Part shown: positions 48,859-62,600 of the stretch, in pieces
Layout of the letters: every line of letters begins with the position of its first letter
Numbering within the stretch: position 1 is the first letter of the stretch
From: Nemania diffusa
Lineage: Eukaryota; Ascomycota; Sordariomycetes; Xylariales; Xylariaceae
DNA: 64,000 bases
Direction of reading: 5' to 3'
NCBI GenBank assembly: GCA_038501195.1
Contig: JBBPUQ010000004.1
Coordinates: 496,001 to 560,000 of the forward strand
Translations under genes and position numbers: made by a program
The notes under the pieces: model-generated
What the model saw: the letters and a program-made list of their open reading frames with translations, nothing else
Told to the model about the DNA's origin: nothing
Databases searched by the model: none

Positions 48859-50058
48859 ATGAGCACGGCGCCGAGCCTCGTATTGAAGGCCGTCCTCGTG
48901 GCCATTGGGGTCCCGGTAGGTCTATACCTCGGTACTATTTCCCTCCTCATTGTGGCCCCTTCTTTCCAAGCATACGCTGTCTACCTTCACAAGGTGACCC
49001 TCACCTGGTCCAAGGACCTCAATGTTCCAGAGCAGTTTGGCTTCCTTCATAACCAAGCTGTTCCTTTTTACATTGACACTGAAGACGGCGTTAGTCTGCA
49101 TGCATGGCAAATTGTTCCGTCTGGAGCTTACCACAAGCATGAAGAACAACTCCTGAATCAAGACCTGTCTGGTCCAGTCCCCGACATCACGAGTACTGTC
49201 AATCTCCGTCTATTGCGAGAGGACCCAGAGGCGAGACTCGTTCTGTACATGCATGGAACGTCGGGGACTATAGGCTCTACAGTAAGGCCAGCCTCGTACC
49301 GCAACATTTATTCGGCTGACGCCGACCACATCCATGTCTTGACTTGTGACTACCGCGGCTATGGCCTGTCAAGTGGCGTTCCCACCGAGCCGGGTCTTTT
49401 GCTTGATGCCCTCGCCGTCGTGAAGTGGGCAACGACTGTCGCCCAGATCCCACATGACCGGATTGTAGTGTATGGCCAGTCCATGGGTTCGGCAGTCACC
49501 GCATCTCTGGTCAGTCACATGGCCGCTTACGACCCCTCTCATCCCTTCGCGGGGGTTATTATTAGCGCCTCATTTACGGATCTACCAAGTCTTACTGCAA
49601 CATACCGGATCGGTGGAGTCATTCCGGTCTTAGCTCCCATTGCCAAACTTCCGCCACTCTTCCGCTTCTTCACAAGTAGGCTTCGGGACACTTGGGTGGT
49701 CAAGGACAAGATCGCCGAGTTTATTCGCCGTAGCAACAATTATCACCTTACCTTGATTCATTCCGAGGATGACGCGGACATCCCGGTTTCGCACACCCAG
49801 GAACTGTTCTGGCATGCCGTCAACGCCACTCGTGCGACGCCAATCTCGTTTCCAGCGCTAGAAAAGGACAAGGCTCGAAAGAAGGTAGACCTTGGACCTG
49901 GAGGGTGGTACGTTGACTGGGTAACGCAAAAAGGGACGATCAGGCTGCATACACTGAAATACGGCCTACATGACTGGCAGATGACATATCCAGTCACGTC
50001 ATCAGCTGTGCGTCGAGCTTTCCAATCCACGCACCCCGATTTTGCTGCGTTAAACTGA
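48859..50058 (+). CDS. ABHD12-like alpha/beta hydrolase
   Basis: Single-exon 399-aa serine hydrolase, probably a membrane-anchored lipase of the ABHD12/monoacylglycerol lipase type. An N-terminal hydrophobic helix covers residues about 8-33 (VLKAVLVAIGVPVGLYL and on). The oxyanion motif MHGTSGT is at 131-137. DYRGYGLSSG (164-173) follows, as in the family. The nucleophile is Ser208 in GQSMGS, the acid is probably Asp307 (or Asp305) in SEDDADIPV, and the base is His371 in YGLHDW. The order and spacing of the triad are normal and nothing is missing. The gene lies between the SH3 gene and a truncated gene at the edge of AT block 2, with its stop only 2 bp from the fragment's end on the other strand. 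Confidence 0.9.
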   Translation: MSTAPSLVLKAVLVAIGVPVGLYLGTISLLIVAPSFQAYAVYLHKVTLTWSKDLNVPEQFGFLHNQAVPFYIDTEDGVSLHAWQIVPSGAYHKHEEQLLNQDLSGPVPDITSTVNLRLLREDPEARLVLYMHGTSGTIGSTVRPASYRNIYSADADHIHVLTCDYRGYGLSSGVPTEPGLLLDALAVVKWATTVAQIPHDRIVVYGQSMGSAVTASLVSHMAAYDPSHPFAGVIISASFTDLPSLTATYRIGGVIPVLAPIAKLPPLFRFFTSRLRDTWVVKDKIAEFIRRSNNYHLTLIHSEDDADIPVSHTQELFWHAVNATRATPISFPALEKDKARKKVDLGPGGWYVDWVTQKGTIRLHTLKYGLHDWQMTYPVTSSAVRRAFQSTHPDFAALN

Positions 50059-50059
50059 A

Positions 50060-50874
50060 CTACTGTAGTTGTTGGGGTATGTTTTGTAAACTATCTTGGG
50101 TAACGCCCTGAATGCTGCGATCGCCTCCGCCATCATGAAAAGTCTGCAAACAACATAGAGAACCGGGCTTCCAATCTGAACGATCGTTACTAGACCTGGC
50201 TATCGACACGAGACCCGCTTGAACTACATAGTCACCAGAGCTATAGCAATAGAACCGACAGAAACCTCCACTCGTGACGCCAGGCATTTCAGCCTTTTCC
50301 AGATCCCTTAGAACAGTGGCGCGCTTGAGCCGGGGTCTTGTGGACGGTAAGTTCAGCGACTGGATCGTTACTATCCGTTGCTCCGCGTCCTGGTCTTTCT
50401 TCTCTCGTGGAGGTGTCGCAGAGTCATCTCGTGTTTGCGATTCCTCTCGGATAGCGTCTCGAGTGCCAGCTTTGGCAACTCGATAGGCCATTTCACTGCA
50501 GTCTCTCGGAATTATGTACCACACAATACCCATTGATTGACGGGTACTCGACAGATCTGGCACATCATATGTCGCTTCCATAGAAAGAGGCTCGAACGTT
50601 TGGTACTGCTCGTTGTTCATATCTGGTAGCGACACAAAGCTCGCAGTCGCGACATCTTTTGGCTTCCACCAGAGGCAGTACGTGAGGACTGTCTGCACAA
50701 CATACGCAAGCGTCATGTTTTCAACAGGGCTAAGTCCAAACTGTGAACACTTTTTACAATGCAGTTTATCATGAAAGCAAGTAGGCAAATGGCATTGGCC
50801 ACAGACCACGGTAGCCACGATGCGTCCTAGTTCTGTATCAAACAATCATCATGCCTATGACAAATAACTGAAAG
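50060..50874 (-). pseudogene. 5'-truncated fungal membrane-protein gene fragment
   Basis: The minus strand is open for 261 codons. The part ENMTLAYVVQTVLTYCLWW followed by KPKDV resembles the C-terminal portion of a fungus-only integral membrane family of unknown function, in which a helix is followed by a W(W)xKPxDV motif. In that family several membrane helices precede this region; they are absent here. The frame loses its start just before 50875, where an LTR begins. The rest of the open frame is polar with no recognised motif. I read it as the surviving 3' end of a gene split by retroelement insertion. An intact short gene using an unannotated start is less likely. Confidence 0.5.
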
Positions 50875-51044
50875 TGTCAGATTTGGTGCATGTGCTCGCT
50901 CTAGTATTATATTAGTAATTAGCTCTAATCTAACGGCTTTATTGAATAAGCTGTTTTTACTAAATATTAATTATATCGTTTATATAATTAATATATAGTT
51001 TTTATATATTAGCTTTAAACAAAAGTATTTTAATATAGTTTATT
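50875..51044. mobile_element. LTR of the block 2 copia-like family, edge copy
   Basis: The sequence starts TGTCAGATTTGGTGCATGTG and continues CTCTAGTATTATATTAG. It aligns with the LTRs at 51554 and 58727, which read TGTTAGATTTAATATATATA and CTCTAGTGTTATATTAG or their decayed forms. The differences in the first 30 bp are largely C to T and G to A, so this edge copy preserves the less mutated state. From about 50930 inward it becomes as AT-rich as the rest. The 3' end is uncertain. Confidence 0.6.
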
Positions 51045-51553
51045 ATAAAAAGTTTTTATATTTAAGTTAATAAAAATTGTTATAATTATTAAAAAAACAA
51101 TATTATAATAATATTTTTTTTATAAAAGTTTTAAAATTAAAATAATTTATTATAAATAGTATTTATATTTAAATGTATAAAAATATAATATAAATTAAAA
51201 AAAAATTTAAAAGCTTTTTTTATTTATTTAATTTATTAATATAAAATAATTTTAAATAAAACTAATATTAAAAATATATATAAAATAAATTTAAAAATTT
51301 TATATTTATTTATATTAAATATTATTATATAAAAAAAAAAATTGTTATTTTTAATAATTATATATAATATTTATTAATTTTGCTTTTTTAAATATTTTTA
51401 AATTTTCTAAACTTTTTTAATTTAAAAAATTAAATATTTTTAATACGTGCAATCAAAAGTAGTTAAATAAAATAATAGTAAAAAATAAGATATAAATTAA
51501 ATAGAAAAAAAAATTTGTAGCAATTTTTAAAACTTAAAGTCTAGGTATATATA

Positions 51554-53190
51554 TGTTAGATTTAATATATATACTCTAGTGTTATATTAGTAACTAGCTT
51601 TAATTTGAAGCAATTATTTAATAAGTTTTTTTTATATGTTGTATAAACTATTTAATATTAGCTATATCGCTTATATAATTAATATATACTTTTTATATAT
51701 AAATTTTAAACTTTTTAAAAAAGGCTTAAATTTAATATATTTTTTTAAAAATAAATATTTTAATATTTTTTTTTATATTATATAGTTATTTTTATAACTA
51801 AAAATAAATATATTTATATTTATAATAAATAATAAAATTTTATAATATATAATATAAAGTTTAAAATATATTATTAAATATATTGTAATAAATAAATAAT
51901 TTATACTATATAAATATATTATTAAATAAATTAATATATTATTATTTAATTATTAAATAGTATATAATATATTAAATATAAATACAATTAAACTTATTAA
52001 AAATCTTTAGCTTGCTTTTTTTTTTTTTTTTTTTTTTACAGTTATTTTAGTATATATATTTTTATATTTATATTATATACTTGTTATAATTAAATAAAAA
52101 AATCATTTATTAACTAATTTGTAGATTTTTTAAATAATTATTTATTTAATAAATATTATAAAGTTTTATATTTATATATAGTAGTTAAATAGCTTGCTAA
52201 TATTGCAAAAACTATTATATTATAGCTTTTTTTTACTGCTTTTTATAAATAATTTAATTTTATACTTTAGAAATATTACTAATATATATATAAATTATTT
52301 GATTTTTTTTTTTTTTTTTAAAAAAAAGTAAAAAAAAAACCTCTTTTTAATAAGTTATTTACTTATATGTTTTTAAAAAGTTATTAATAAGCTCTATAAA
52401 GTATTTATATTATTACTACTGTTATATTTTTTTTTTAAAAAAAAAATAAAAATAAAAACAAAAAAGCTTTTTACTACTGCTTTTTTTGTTTTTTTTATAC
52501 TTTAGTGTTTATAGTAATATATATATTTTTATTTATATTTGCTACATTTTATTATTAAGCTTTTATAATAACAAATATATTTTTGTTTATATTTGCTATA
52601 TTTTATTAACAAGTTTGTTTATTTGCTTTTTTTATTATTATTTTTAATTTTAGTAAATTAATAATAAATATATTAAATATTTATAAACGTTTTAATAAAA
52701 ATATAATATTAGTTATATTAGTTTTTTTTTTAAAACTATTAAAATATTTATAAACTATTTATATATTTATATTTTTTTTTATAGTACTTGTTATATCTAT
52801 TTTTTATAAGTTTATATATTTGCTAACTATTAGTTAATAATATTTCTATAGCAGTTTAATATAGTTTTTTAAAATAATTTATAAAACTTTTTATTTGCAG
52901 TATATTTATAATACTTTTAAAAGTTGCTTAAATAAAATTTATTAAAAGATTATAAGCTATAGTAGTTATTATATATATTGTTTTAACAGTTATATATATA
53001 AAACTATATAAGTAGCTTTTTTTTAGTTAATATAGTTTTAACTAATTAATTAATTTAAATCTATTAATATTTACTAAACTTTTTATACTTTATATAATAT
53101 TTTTATTAATAATATTTTTGCTGCTAAATTTGCTATTTTTTATATTATTATTTATATTTTTTTAAGCTTATTAAAAGTTAGTATAAAGTA

Positions 53191-53239
<49 letters not shown>

Positions 53240-56200
53240 AAATATAAAAAAAAAAAGAAAAAAATAACTAATTGAAGTTTTTAAACTAAATATAAATTAT
53301 TATAGTAGTAAAATTGTTTATATATAAAAAATGCTTTTTAAATAAATTTGTTTTTTTTTTTTTTTTTTTAAATATATATAGCTTAATAAGCTTTAAATTA
53401 TACTATTTTTGCTTTTTTTATTTTTGTTTAATTAGTTTATTTTAAATAATTATTAGTTATAACTATTTATTTTATAGCTATTTTATTAATTTTTTATTTA
53501 TTAGTTAATTTTTAAACTAATTAATAATAATTAAAATATTTATAAAAAATTTAAGTTAATAAAAAAATATAATTAGTTTTAATTATATTAGAAATATAAA
53601 CTATTTTTAAAATATAAAAGCTTTAATAAATTTATTAGTAATTATTTTATTAATAAATATATATTTTATTATAAAGTTTTTATATTTGATTTTTTAATAT
53701 AACTAATAGTTATATATATTTATATATTTTAATTTAATATATAAAACTGCTATTTTTTTAATAATTAGCTTTATAGTTTATTAATTATTATATTAAATAT
53801 ATATATATTAATTATTAAAGCTAATATTAAATTTATTAATTAGCTAATTAATATATATAGCTTTTTTAGCTGTTTATATAAAAACAAAAAATTTAGTTTT
53901 AGTAATAAATATAATAACTATATTTTATTTATTAACTTTTTATTTTATAATATTATTAAAAAGTTTTATAATATAAGTTTAAAAACTTTTTTAATTAAAG
54001 ATATTATTACTAAATAAAATATTATTAGCTATTATAAAGTTGTTTTTATTATTGAATTATAAAATATAAAACTAAATATTTAATAAATAAAATAAAAGTT
54101 TATTAGCTACTTTATAATATTTAAATAATAAATTATAGTTAAAACGAATTAATTATAAAGCTTTAAATATTATATTAAAATATATAATTACTATAATATA
54201 TAATATAAACTTTATTTTTTATTAAAATAAGTAAATATTAGTTAAAGTTATAATTTTTTTATAAAAAAAAAGCTTATTAGTTTTTATTAAAATATTTAAG
54301 TAAATATTAAATATCGAACTTTTTAATTTAACAATTTTTTTAATATAAAAAACTTAAAAAAGTTATAAAAAGCTTTTTTATTTGTTTTTTATAATTTTTA
54401 TTTTTAAAAACTATTATAAATTGTTTTTTTTTATAAAGTTATATTTAATTTTTAAAGTTTCGATTGCTTTATTAATTATTTTTTAGCTTTTTTTTTTATA
54501 AGCTATTATTATATTGTTAATATAAACAAATAATAATATTTTACTTTTTAAAAAATAATAAAGTTTATAAAATATAAAAATAAATTTTATTTTATAAAAT
54601 AACTTAATAAGTTTTTTTTACTATAACAAAAAAAACTTTTATAATTTATATAAAATTTATTATAATTAAACTATTATTTTAAACTTTTAATAATTTAATA
54701 ATATATATATATAGACTTTTTTAGTTAATTTAATATTAATAAATATATTTATACTATTATATTATTTAAATTTTAAATTAAATTTAGCAGTAATAGTTAT
54801 TAATATTTTAAACGATTTTTTTATTAATATATTAATATAAATGTTTTTTTTGCTATAGTTAAATTGTTAGTTTTTTTATACTATTAAACAAACTTTATAT
54901 TTGTTATAATAGCTATATTTATTAAATTTATATATATATATTTATATATAATTAAATATTAAACTTTTTTATAAAAAGCTTTTTGAAATTTTTTTTTAAA
55001 TGTTTATTTTAATATAGTTTTATAAATATATATATTTAATTTTACAAAAATAATCTTTTAATAAATAATTAATAAGCTTATTATATTATTTTAGTAAAAA
55101 AAATAAGTTTTAATAATAAATCTTTATTTTTTAAAATAGCAGTTTTTAAAAATAAGCTTTTTAGTAATAGTTAAATAGCTTAAAAGCTTTTTTTTTTTTT
55201 TAAATAGTTTTATTAATATTTAATATTTATAATATTTTGTTATAAAAAATACTAACTAATCTATTTTTAATATTTAATATTTAAAATTAATTGTTTATAT
55301 ATATATAAGCTTTAAAAAAGTTTGTAATTTATTTAAAAGCTTTTTTTTTATAAGCTTTTTTAAAAGTTATTTTTTTTTTATTAATAAAACTTTTTATAGT
55401 ATTAAATATTTATAATAAATTATTATAGCTATATATAGCATTTTTTAATAAATAAATTTGCTATATTTTTATTATTAATTTGTTATTAATATATAATATA
55501 TTATAAAATTTTATTAAATAAAAACAAATAATTTAACTGTTTTATAATAGATTAAAAAATAATATTTTAATTTAAACTTATAGTTTATTTTTAATATGCT
55601 TTTTTTTTAAACAAAAATTAAAATAATTAAGTTAAAAAATTGTTAAATTTAATAATATAATAAAAAAAAATTTAAAAAATATTAAAAGTTTTAGTTTAAA
55701 TTTAATATTTATATAAAAATATATTTTTTTTAAACAATTTTTTAAAGTATTAATTATAAGTTTGTTTTTTTTTTTTTTTATAAAATTAAAATTTTTTAAT
55801 ATATTTTTTAGTAATATATTATTATATTTATTATTTTTTAAATAATTTTTTATATTTTTATTTAATTTAAAAATATTTTAATATATAATTTTTTTAATTA
55901 ATATTTTATAAGTTTTTAAAAAAACTTTAAAAAGTTTGTTTTTAAACTTGTTTAAATTTTTACTAAAAAATTTATTTTTATTAAAAGTTATATTTTTAAT
56001 AACAATTACTTTATTTTTTTATAGCAACTATATATAATAAATATTAATAAATTAATAATTTATTAAATAGTTTATTTAAGTTTTAAAATTAAATTTTTAG
56101 TATTTATATTTTTTTTATTTAATTTATTAAGTTATAGTAAATATTATATAATTAAAAGTTTTTAAATAAATAAATAACAAGTTTTTTTTATAGTTTATTA

Positions 56201-58910
56201 TATTTTATAAATTATTAAAATAAAAGTAAAACTTTTTATAAAAAACTTGTTAATAGTTAATTTGTTTAAATATTTAATTATATAAATAAATTGCTATATA
56301 AATTATTTTAGTTTATAAAAACAAAAAAAAATTATAATTGTTATATATAAAGCTTGCTTTTAATTTAATAATAGCTTTTATTTTTTTAGCTTTATTGTTA
56401 AAATTTTAAATATATAATAATAAAATTTTAAAAATAATATTATATTTTTTAATAATTAATTTATTAAAATAAATAATTTTTTGTTTTAAATTAATAAGTT
56501 TATTATTATATTTAATAATTTTTACTTTAGTATTAAAATAATAACTTATATATTTAATATAATTTTTAAAAACTATTTATATAATATTTATAAATTTATT
56601 ATTAATATAATAATTTTATATATAATTTAAATATTAATTAATTATTAATATTATTTTTTAAAAATGCTTTTTTTAATTAAATTTATTATATTTGTAAAAA
56701 TTAATTGTTAAATATATACTTATTTTTATAACTTTTAAATAAATATTTTATATTATTTTATAATATATTTTTATTTTGCTACAAGTTATATAATTAATAG
56801 TATAAATCTTGTTATTAAAGCGTAGTATAATTGCTACTTTTTTAGTATAAATTAATAGTTATTTCAACAATTTAAGCTTTAAATATTTAAACTATTAATA
56901 TTAGCAGTATAAACTTGTTTTAACTTTTAACTTTTTTATATAAAAATTTAATAAGTTTTTTTATATATAAAAAATATAAGCTATAAATTGTATTAAAAAA
57001 TATTTTATTATATATTAGTTATATATATAAATTAAAAAATATAAAAATATTTTTTAGTAATGTTTTAAAAAATCAAACTTAAATTTATTTTTTTAATAAA
57101 TTTTTATATAGTTTAAAGTTTATAAAAATATTAAATTTATAGTTATTTTTAAATAATAAATTATATTATATAGTTTATATATAATATATTTTTTTAAACT
57201 TTAAATTTTTATATTGATTTTTTTATAGCTATATATATAAATTATATTATTTTTTATTATTATTATATTTTTAGAATTAGTTTTTTTTAAATTTAAAAAA
57301 CGATTTAATATATTAAAAATATATAACAAAGCTTTTAAATTTATTATAGTTAAATTTTTTAATAAATAAATTAATAAGTTTTTTTTTTATAAACTAAAAG
57401 TACTTTTAATTTAAATTATTAAAAGCTTTAAAAATTAATATTTTTTTTTTATAATTTTAAACTTATTTTTTTTAAGCTTTTTTTTTTTTTATATTATTGT
57501 TTTATATATTTTATTGTTTGTTTTATAGTTTTGTTAATATTTAGTTATAGTTTAGCGATTTTTTTAATAATTGTATTTAAGATTTAATTGTTAAATTTAT
57601 TTTTAAAAAAAACAAATCAATATTTAACTATTAAATAATATTTATAATATATTATATAGTTAATAATATTAAAATTTTTTTTTTGTTATTTATATAAATA
57701 TTTATTTTAAAATATTTATAAAAGTTATTTTGTAAGCTTTTTTAAATATTTTTTTGTTATTTGTTTTGTTTAAAATTGCTATAGTATTTTTATTTTCTTT
57801 TTTTTTAATAAAATTATTTTTAATAATTTTGTTGCTTTTAATTAATAAGTTTATTTTTATTTTGTTTTTTTTAAAATATAGAAAATGCTTTTTTTTTTAT
57901 AAACTTTTTATTAGTTTTTATAGCGTTTAAAACTATTGTTTTATAATATAATTTAAAAGCTATAATATAATAGTTTAATATATTATTAATAATTTTAACG
58001 CTATAAATGTTTTAAAATTTAACAGTTTAAACAAAATAAATAATTTAAAAAGTTTTTTTAAAATTAATAATAAGCTTAAAAAATTTAATAATATTAATGT
58101 TTTTAATATTTGCTTTAATAATTTTATTTAGTTATTTGTTAATTTATTTAATAAAATTTTTAATAAGTTTTATTATTATTAAATATATAAAATTTTTATA
58201 TCTTTGTTTATATTTAAACTTAAAAACTTGTTATATTATTATATTAAGCTTTTTTAATTTATTATATTATTTATTAATTGTTTTGTTTATTTTTATATAT
58301 ATTAATTTATAGTTAAAATATATTGTTTTATATATTTATTTAGTAAATTTAGTAAGTTTTATTTAATAAATATTATAATATTTTATTATTATATTGTAAC
58401 TTTATTTAATAGCTAAATAAAACATTTGCTAAAAAGTAGTAAGTTTAATAATCGATATATTAAAAAAGTTGGTATTTATACTTATAAATTCTGCTATCGC
58501 TAATATATTTAGCTGCTTTAGTTAAAAAGTTTATATAAATTTAAAAATTAAATAAGTTTATAAATTTTTATTATATATTTTTATAATAAAATCTTTTTTT
58601 TATAAATAGAAATTATTAAAAAAATAAAAAATAATTGCAATAAAAGTTATTATTTTAACGATTTTATTAATTATATATATATAGCTTATTATTTAATAAA
58701 ATATAAAAATTAATAAAATTTTTAATTGTTAGATTTAGTATATATATTTTAATATTATATTAGTAACTACTTTTAATTTAAAGCAATTATTTAACAAGTT
58801 TTTTTTATATATTGTATAAACTATTTAATATTAATTATATTGCTTATATAATTAATATATACTTTTTATATATAAGCTTTAAGCTTTTTAAAAAAAGTTT
58901 AAATCTAATA
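51554..58910 (-). mobile_element. Complete RIP-mutated LTR retrotransposon, probably Ty1/copia
   Basis: Two 184-bp LTRs at 51554-51737 and 58727-58910 have the same length and align throughout. They start TGTTAGATTT and end AAATCTAATA or AAATTTAATA, the RIP-mutated complement of the start. The flanks ATATA and ATATG fit a 5-bp target duplication with one G to A change. Total length is 7357 bp. On the minus strand at 54530-54501 the frame FVYINNIIIA is readable. It fits the copia reverse-transcriptase motif VYVDD with both Asp codons changed to Asn codons, the expected RIP effect (GA to AA). Elsewhere stops are dense and the element is dead. The superfamily call rests mainly on this motif. Confidence 0.65.
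53194..53234. repeat. 41-bp poly(A) run
   Basis: An uninterrupted A homopolymer inside the copia-like element, flanked by further A-rich sequence. Its length may be affected by assembly. Confidence 0.8.
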
Positions 58911-59639
58911 ATATGTGGATTTTTGTGGGTTTTTATAAGTTTTTATGGGTTTTTATTTAATTTATAAGTGTATATAAGTGCTACTTTTTTTATAAGTGCT
59001 AACTAGTATAGCTTACTTTAGAAATGTGTTACTTTTATACAAGTTTTTTTATTTAAAACTTTTAAAAACTTTTATTAATTTTTTATTTTAAATTTAATAT
59101 ATTTTAATTAATATTTAAATATTATAAAGTTATTATTTTAATTATTATTAATTATTTTTATATTTATAGCTTTTTTATTTAATTAAATAATTTTAATTTT
59201 AAATAAAAATTTTTTTTATTAAAGTTTTATTTATTATAAATAAATTTTAATATAAAAATTTTATAATAAAATAATTTTTTTTTATATTAAATAATAAATA
59301 TATAATAAAAATAATTAAATAAATATTAAAAGTTTTTAAAAAATTTAATTTATATATTAATTAATTAATATTTTATTTAATTTTTTATAATTTAATTTAT
59401 TATTATAAATATTTTTTAAAAACTTTATTAAATAAATAATAATTATTATAAAATTTTATATAAATTTTATTATTAATTTTAAACTTTATTAATTTATATT
59501 TATTATTATAATAATATTTTATTTATATTATTATAAAATTTATAATTAGTTTTATATTTTTATAAAAATATTATTTTTTTAATTTATTTAAATTAAAATA
59601 TTGTTTAATTTTAAAAAGTAAAAATTAAATAATTTTTTA

Positions 59640-62600
59640 TATATAAATTGTTATATGTTAGTATTTGCAAAAAATAGAGCTACTAATTAAATAACTTAAT
59701 TGTATACGAAAATTTAAGTATAAAAAAGAAAAAAAAAAACAGAAAATCTAGTTAGTATAAAGTAATAAAAATAAATAGTGTATAAGCTGCTTAAAGCGGT
59801 AAGCTTTAGTAGTAAATAAATTCTACAAAAAAAGAAAAAAAAGCGAAAAAATTGCAGTATGTAGCTAAAGTAACTATATAGCTTGCACTAACTACTATAC
59901 TATAACTACTTTTTTTAAAAAAAAAAAATAAACTTTTGTGCAAGCAGTAATTAAACTGAGTACTTTTTAATAAAAGAAGGGATTATTTCAAGTATTTACT
60001 TATAAACTTTGTTTTAAGCTTTTTATTTATTGCGCTACTTTATAGGTTTTTTTATACTTAGTTGTTAAATAACAGTTTGTTAAAGCTTATTTTATATAAG
60101 TTAAATTTTATATGTTTTTTTTTTTATGTAGTTATTTAATGCTTTTTTTAATAGCTTTGTTATTATTAAAATATAGTTTTACAAATTTATTTTTTATTTT
60201 TGCTTTAAGCTATTTTTTTAAATATATTAAAAGTTTTATTGCGTTTAAGTAGTTTTAATAAAATTGATGTAAAAATAACACACTATTTTTAAAGTTTTTA
60301 GCTAAATACTATTTATTGTTAATATTTTAGCTTTATTATACGACTTAGTATTAAAGCTTTTTATAGTATAATTGTAAAGTTTAGATTTTTTTAACAATAA
60401 ACTTTTTTTTTTTTTTTAGTTTAATTGATTTTTTAGCAGGATTTTTTAATTTTTGTTTAAACAAAAAATTATTAAAGTATTTTTATAATTTGTTTGTATA
60501 ATATTTATTAGTTGCTTTTTAAAAATTTAAAACTTTTAATATATATATATTTTTTTTATGCGTTAGAATTTTAAAAGGTTGTTAAATTATTAAAAAGTTC
60601 AATTTGTTAAAAAGTTTATTTGTAATTTACAACTGTTGCTTTTTTAAAATAAACATATAGTTGTTTATGTTAAAGTTGGGTTTTTTTTTTTTTTTGTTTG
60701 CTTAATAAACTATTTTTTTTTGAGCTTTTTGTATGCTTGTTTTTACAGTTGCAATATAATCTGCTATAGTCCGGGCTTTTTTTTGTTCTCGTTTTTAGAT
60801 ATATCATTTTTGCGTAGTTATTTTTTCTAATTTTTTATTAGTAGTTCGATAATTTTAATCGAAGTAAAAAAGCATAAAAAAGCTTATTTTTACTTTATAA
60901 AAAAATAACTTTGTTAATTTGTATAATATAAATGTTTAAATATAATTTATAGTAAAAATTCAATTTAATTAATTGTTTTAAAAATAATTTATATAAAGCT
61001 GTAATTTTTAGTTTAAGTATTTGTTTATAATTTTTGCTTAGTTTACTGTTTTGTAGTAGCTTAATAACGCAAAAATGTAAGTAACTTTTATTAGCTTGTT
61101 TAATTTATTTGTAAAAACTAAAATAAATTAAAGTTTTTTATTAGTAATTACAGTAATAAGTATGCTAAATATTCGAAAAGGACTTTTATAGTATATTTTT
61201 GTAGCGTTTTCTACTGTTGCTTCTGTTGTACAAAGTATTATTTATGCTTTTTTATTTAACCGATTTATTATAACTAGTATATTATTGTATTTTTTGCAGT
61301 TTTTTAGTATTTGCTTAAAATCTATAACTAGGTGTTTTTATACTTAGTTTAATACTAGCAGTAGTTGTAGTTTTTTTGAAGTTTTGTTTTTTAATACTTT
61401 AGCAAGTTAATACTTTAAACAGTTTAATATATAAGTCTAGCAGTTTTTAAATAGTTTGAACTACTAGTATTGTTTGTATATTAGTTGTTTCGTTTTTTTT
61501 ATGTTTAAATAAGCTGTAACTATATAATTATAAATTTTAAAAATCAATTAAATATATAAGTTCGTATAATTAAATACAACTAGTTTTTTTTAGTAAAAAG
61601 TAAGTTTTTTTTTTAAAGTTTACAAGTTGTTTAGTTTTTTACTTTTTGTTTTTTAACAATATATTTTTATAGCAAAGTTAGTACAGTTTTACTTAAAAGT
61701 ATAATTAATAAACTAATAACTTATTAACTGTTTTAAGTTTTTTTTTAAGTTGTTTTAAATAGTAACAGTAGTAATAGTTGCGCTATTTGTTACTTATTTT
61801 AAGTATTTTTTATTAAAAAGTGCAAATATAGTTAAATATTATTGTATGTTTTTTTTGTTTTTTTAAATAACTAAATCTTTTTGTTTACAAAATAAAATGT
61901 TTGCAACAATGTTTTTTTTATTTAAGCAGTAAGTAATCGCAAAGTTATATTTTAAAAAAAGTGTTACTTAATTAGCTTGTTTTAAATTAAAGTATTATTT
62001 TTAACTAAAATATTTCAATGTTTTATAATCTATAATAACAAAAAACAGCTTTTTTTGTTAATTATTTATTAGTTTTAGTTTTTATTTTTTTAGTACTAGT
62101 ATTACTGCTAGCAGTTTTTTGTTATAAATATTATAGTTCAATTTTGTATTATGTAAAGTTTTAAAATAATAAGCTATTAAGTGTTACTTTTTTTTGTAAA
62201 GCTAAAATATTATTTTTGCAGCTATTTTATTAAAAGCATTAGTTTTTATTTTAATAAATAAGCTATAATTGTAGTAGCTTAAAGTAAAAAATGTAACTAA
62301 GTTTTTTTTTAAAAACTCAAAAGCTTTTTTGTATTAAAAAATTTATACAAAAAAAACTTCTTTTTTTGTTAATTAGTTCAGCGGTTTAGTTATTTTGTTG
62401 TAGTTTTTTACAAATTTTCAATAAAAGTTATAAAAACTTAAAAAAAACTATATACTTTTAATAGTAGTAAAAAATTTTTATTTATATATTATTTTAACTT
62501 TATTAAAGTTTATTTGTATTTTATTTATACTAATAATATAATTTAAAAATTTAGTTTTAGTTATATAAAACTTCGATTTTTTTAAATCGGCTTATAAACT

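Noticed and set aside
58097..58312. Hydrophobic 71-codon frame resembling a small membrane protein
   Set aside because: Leu/Ile/Phe-rich translation of AT-rich DNA inside a dead retroelement and on the strand opposite to its coding direction.
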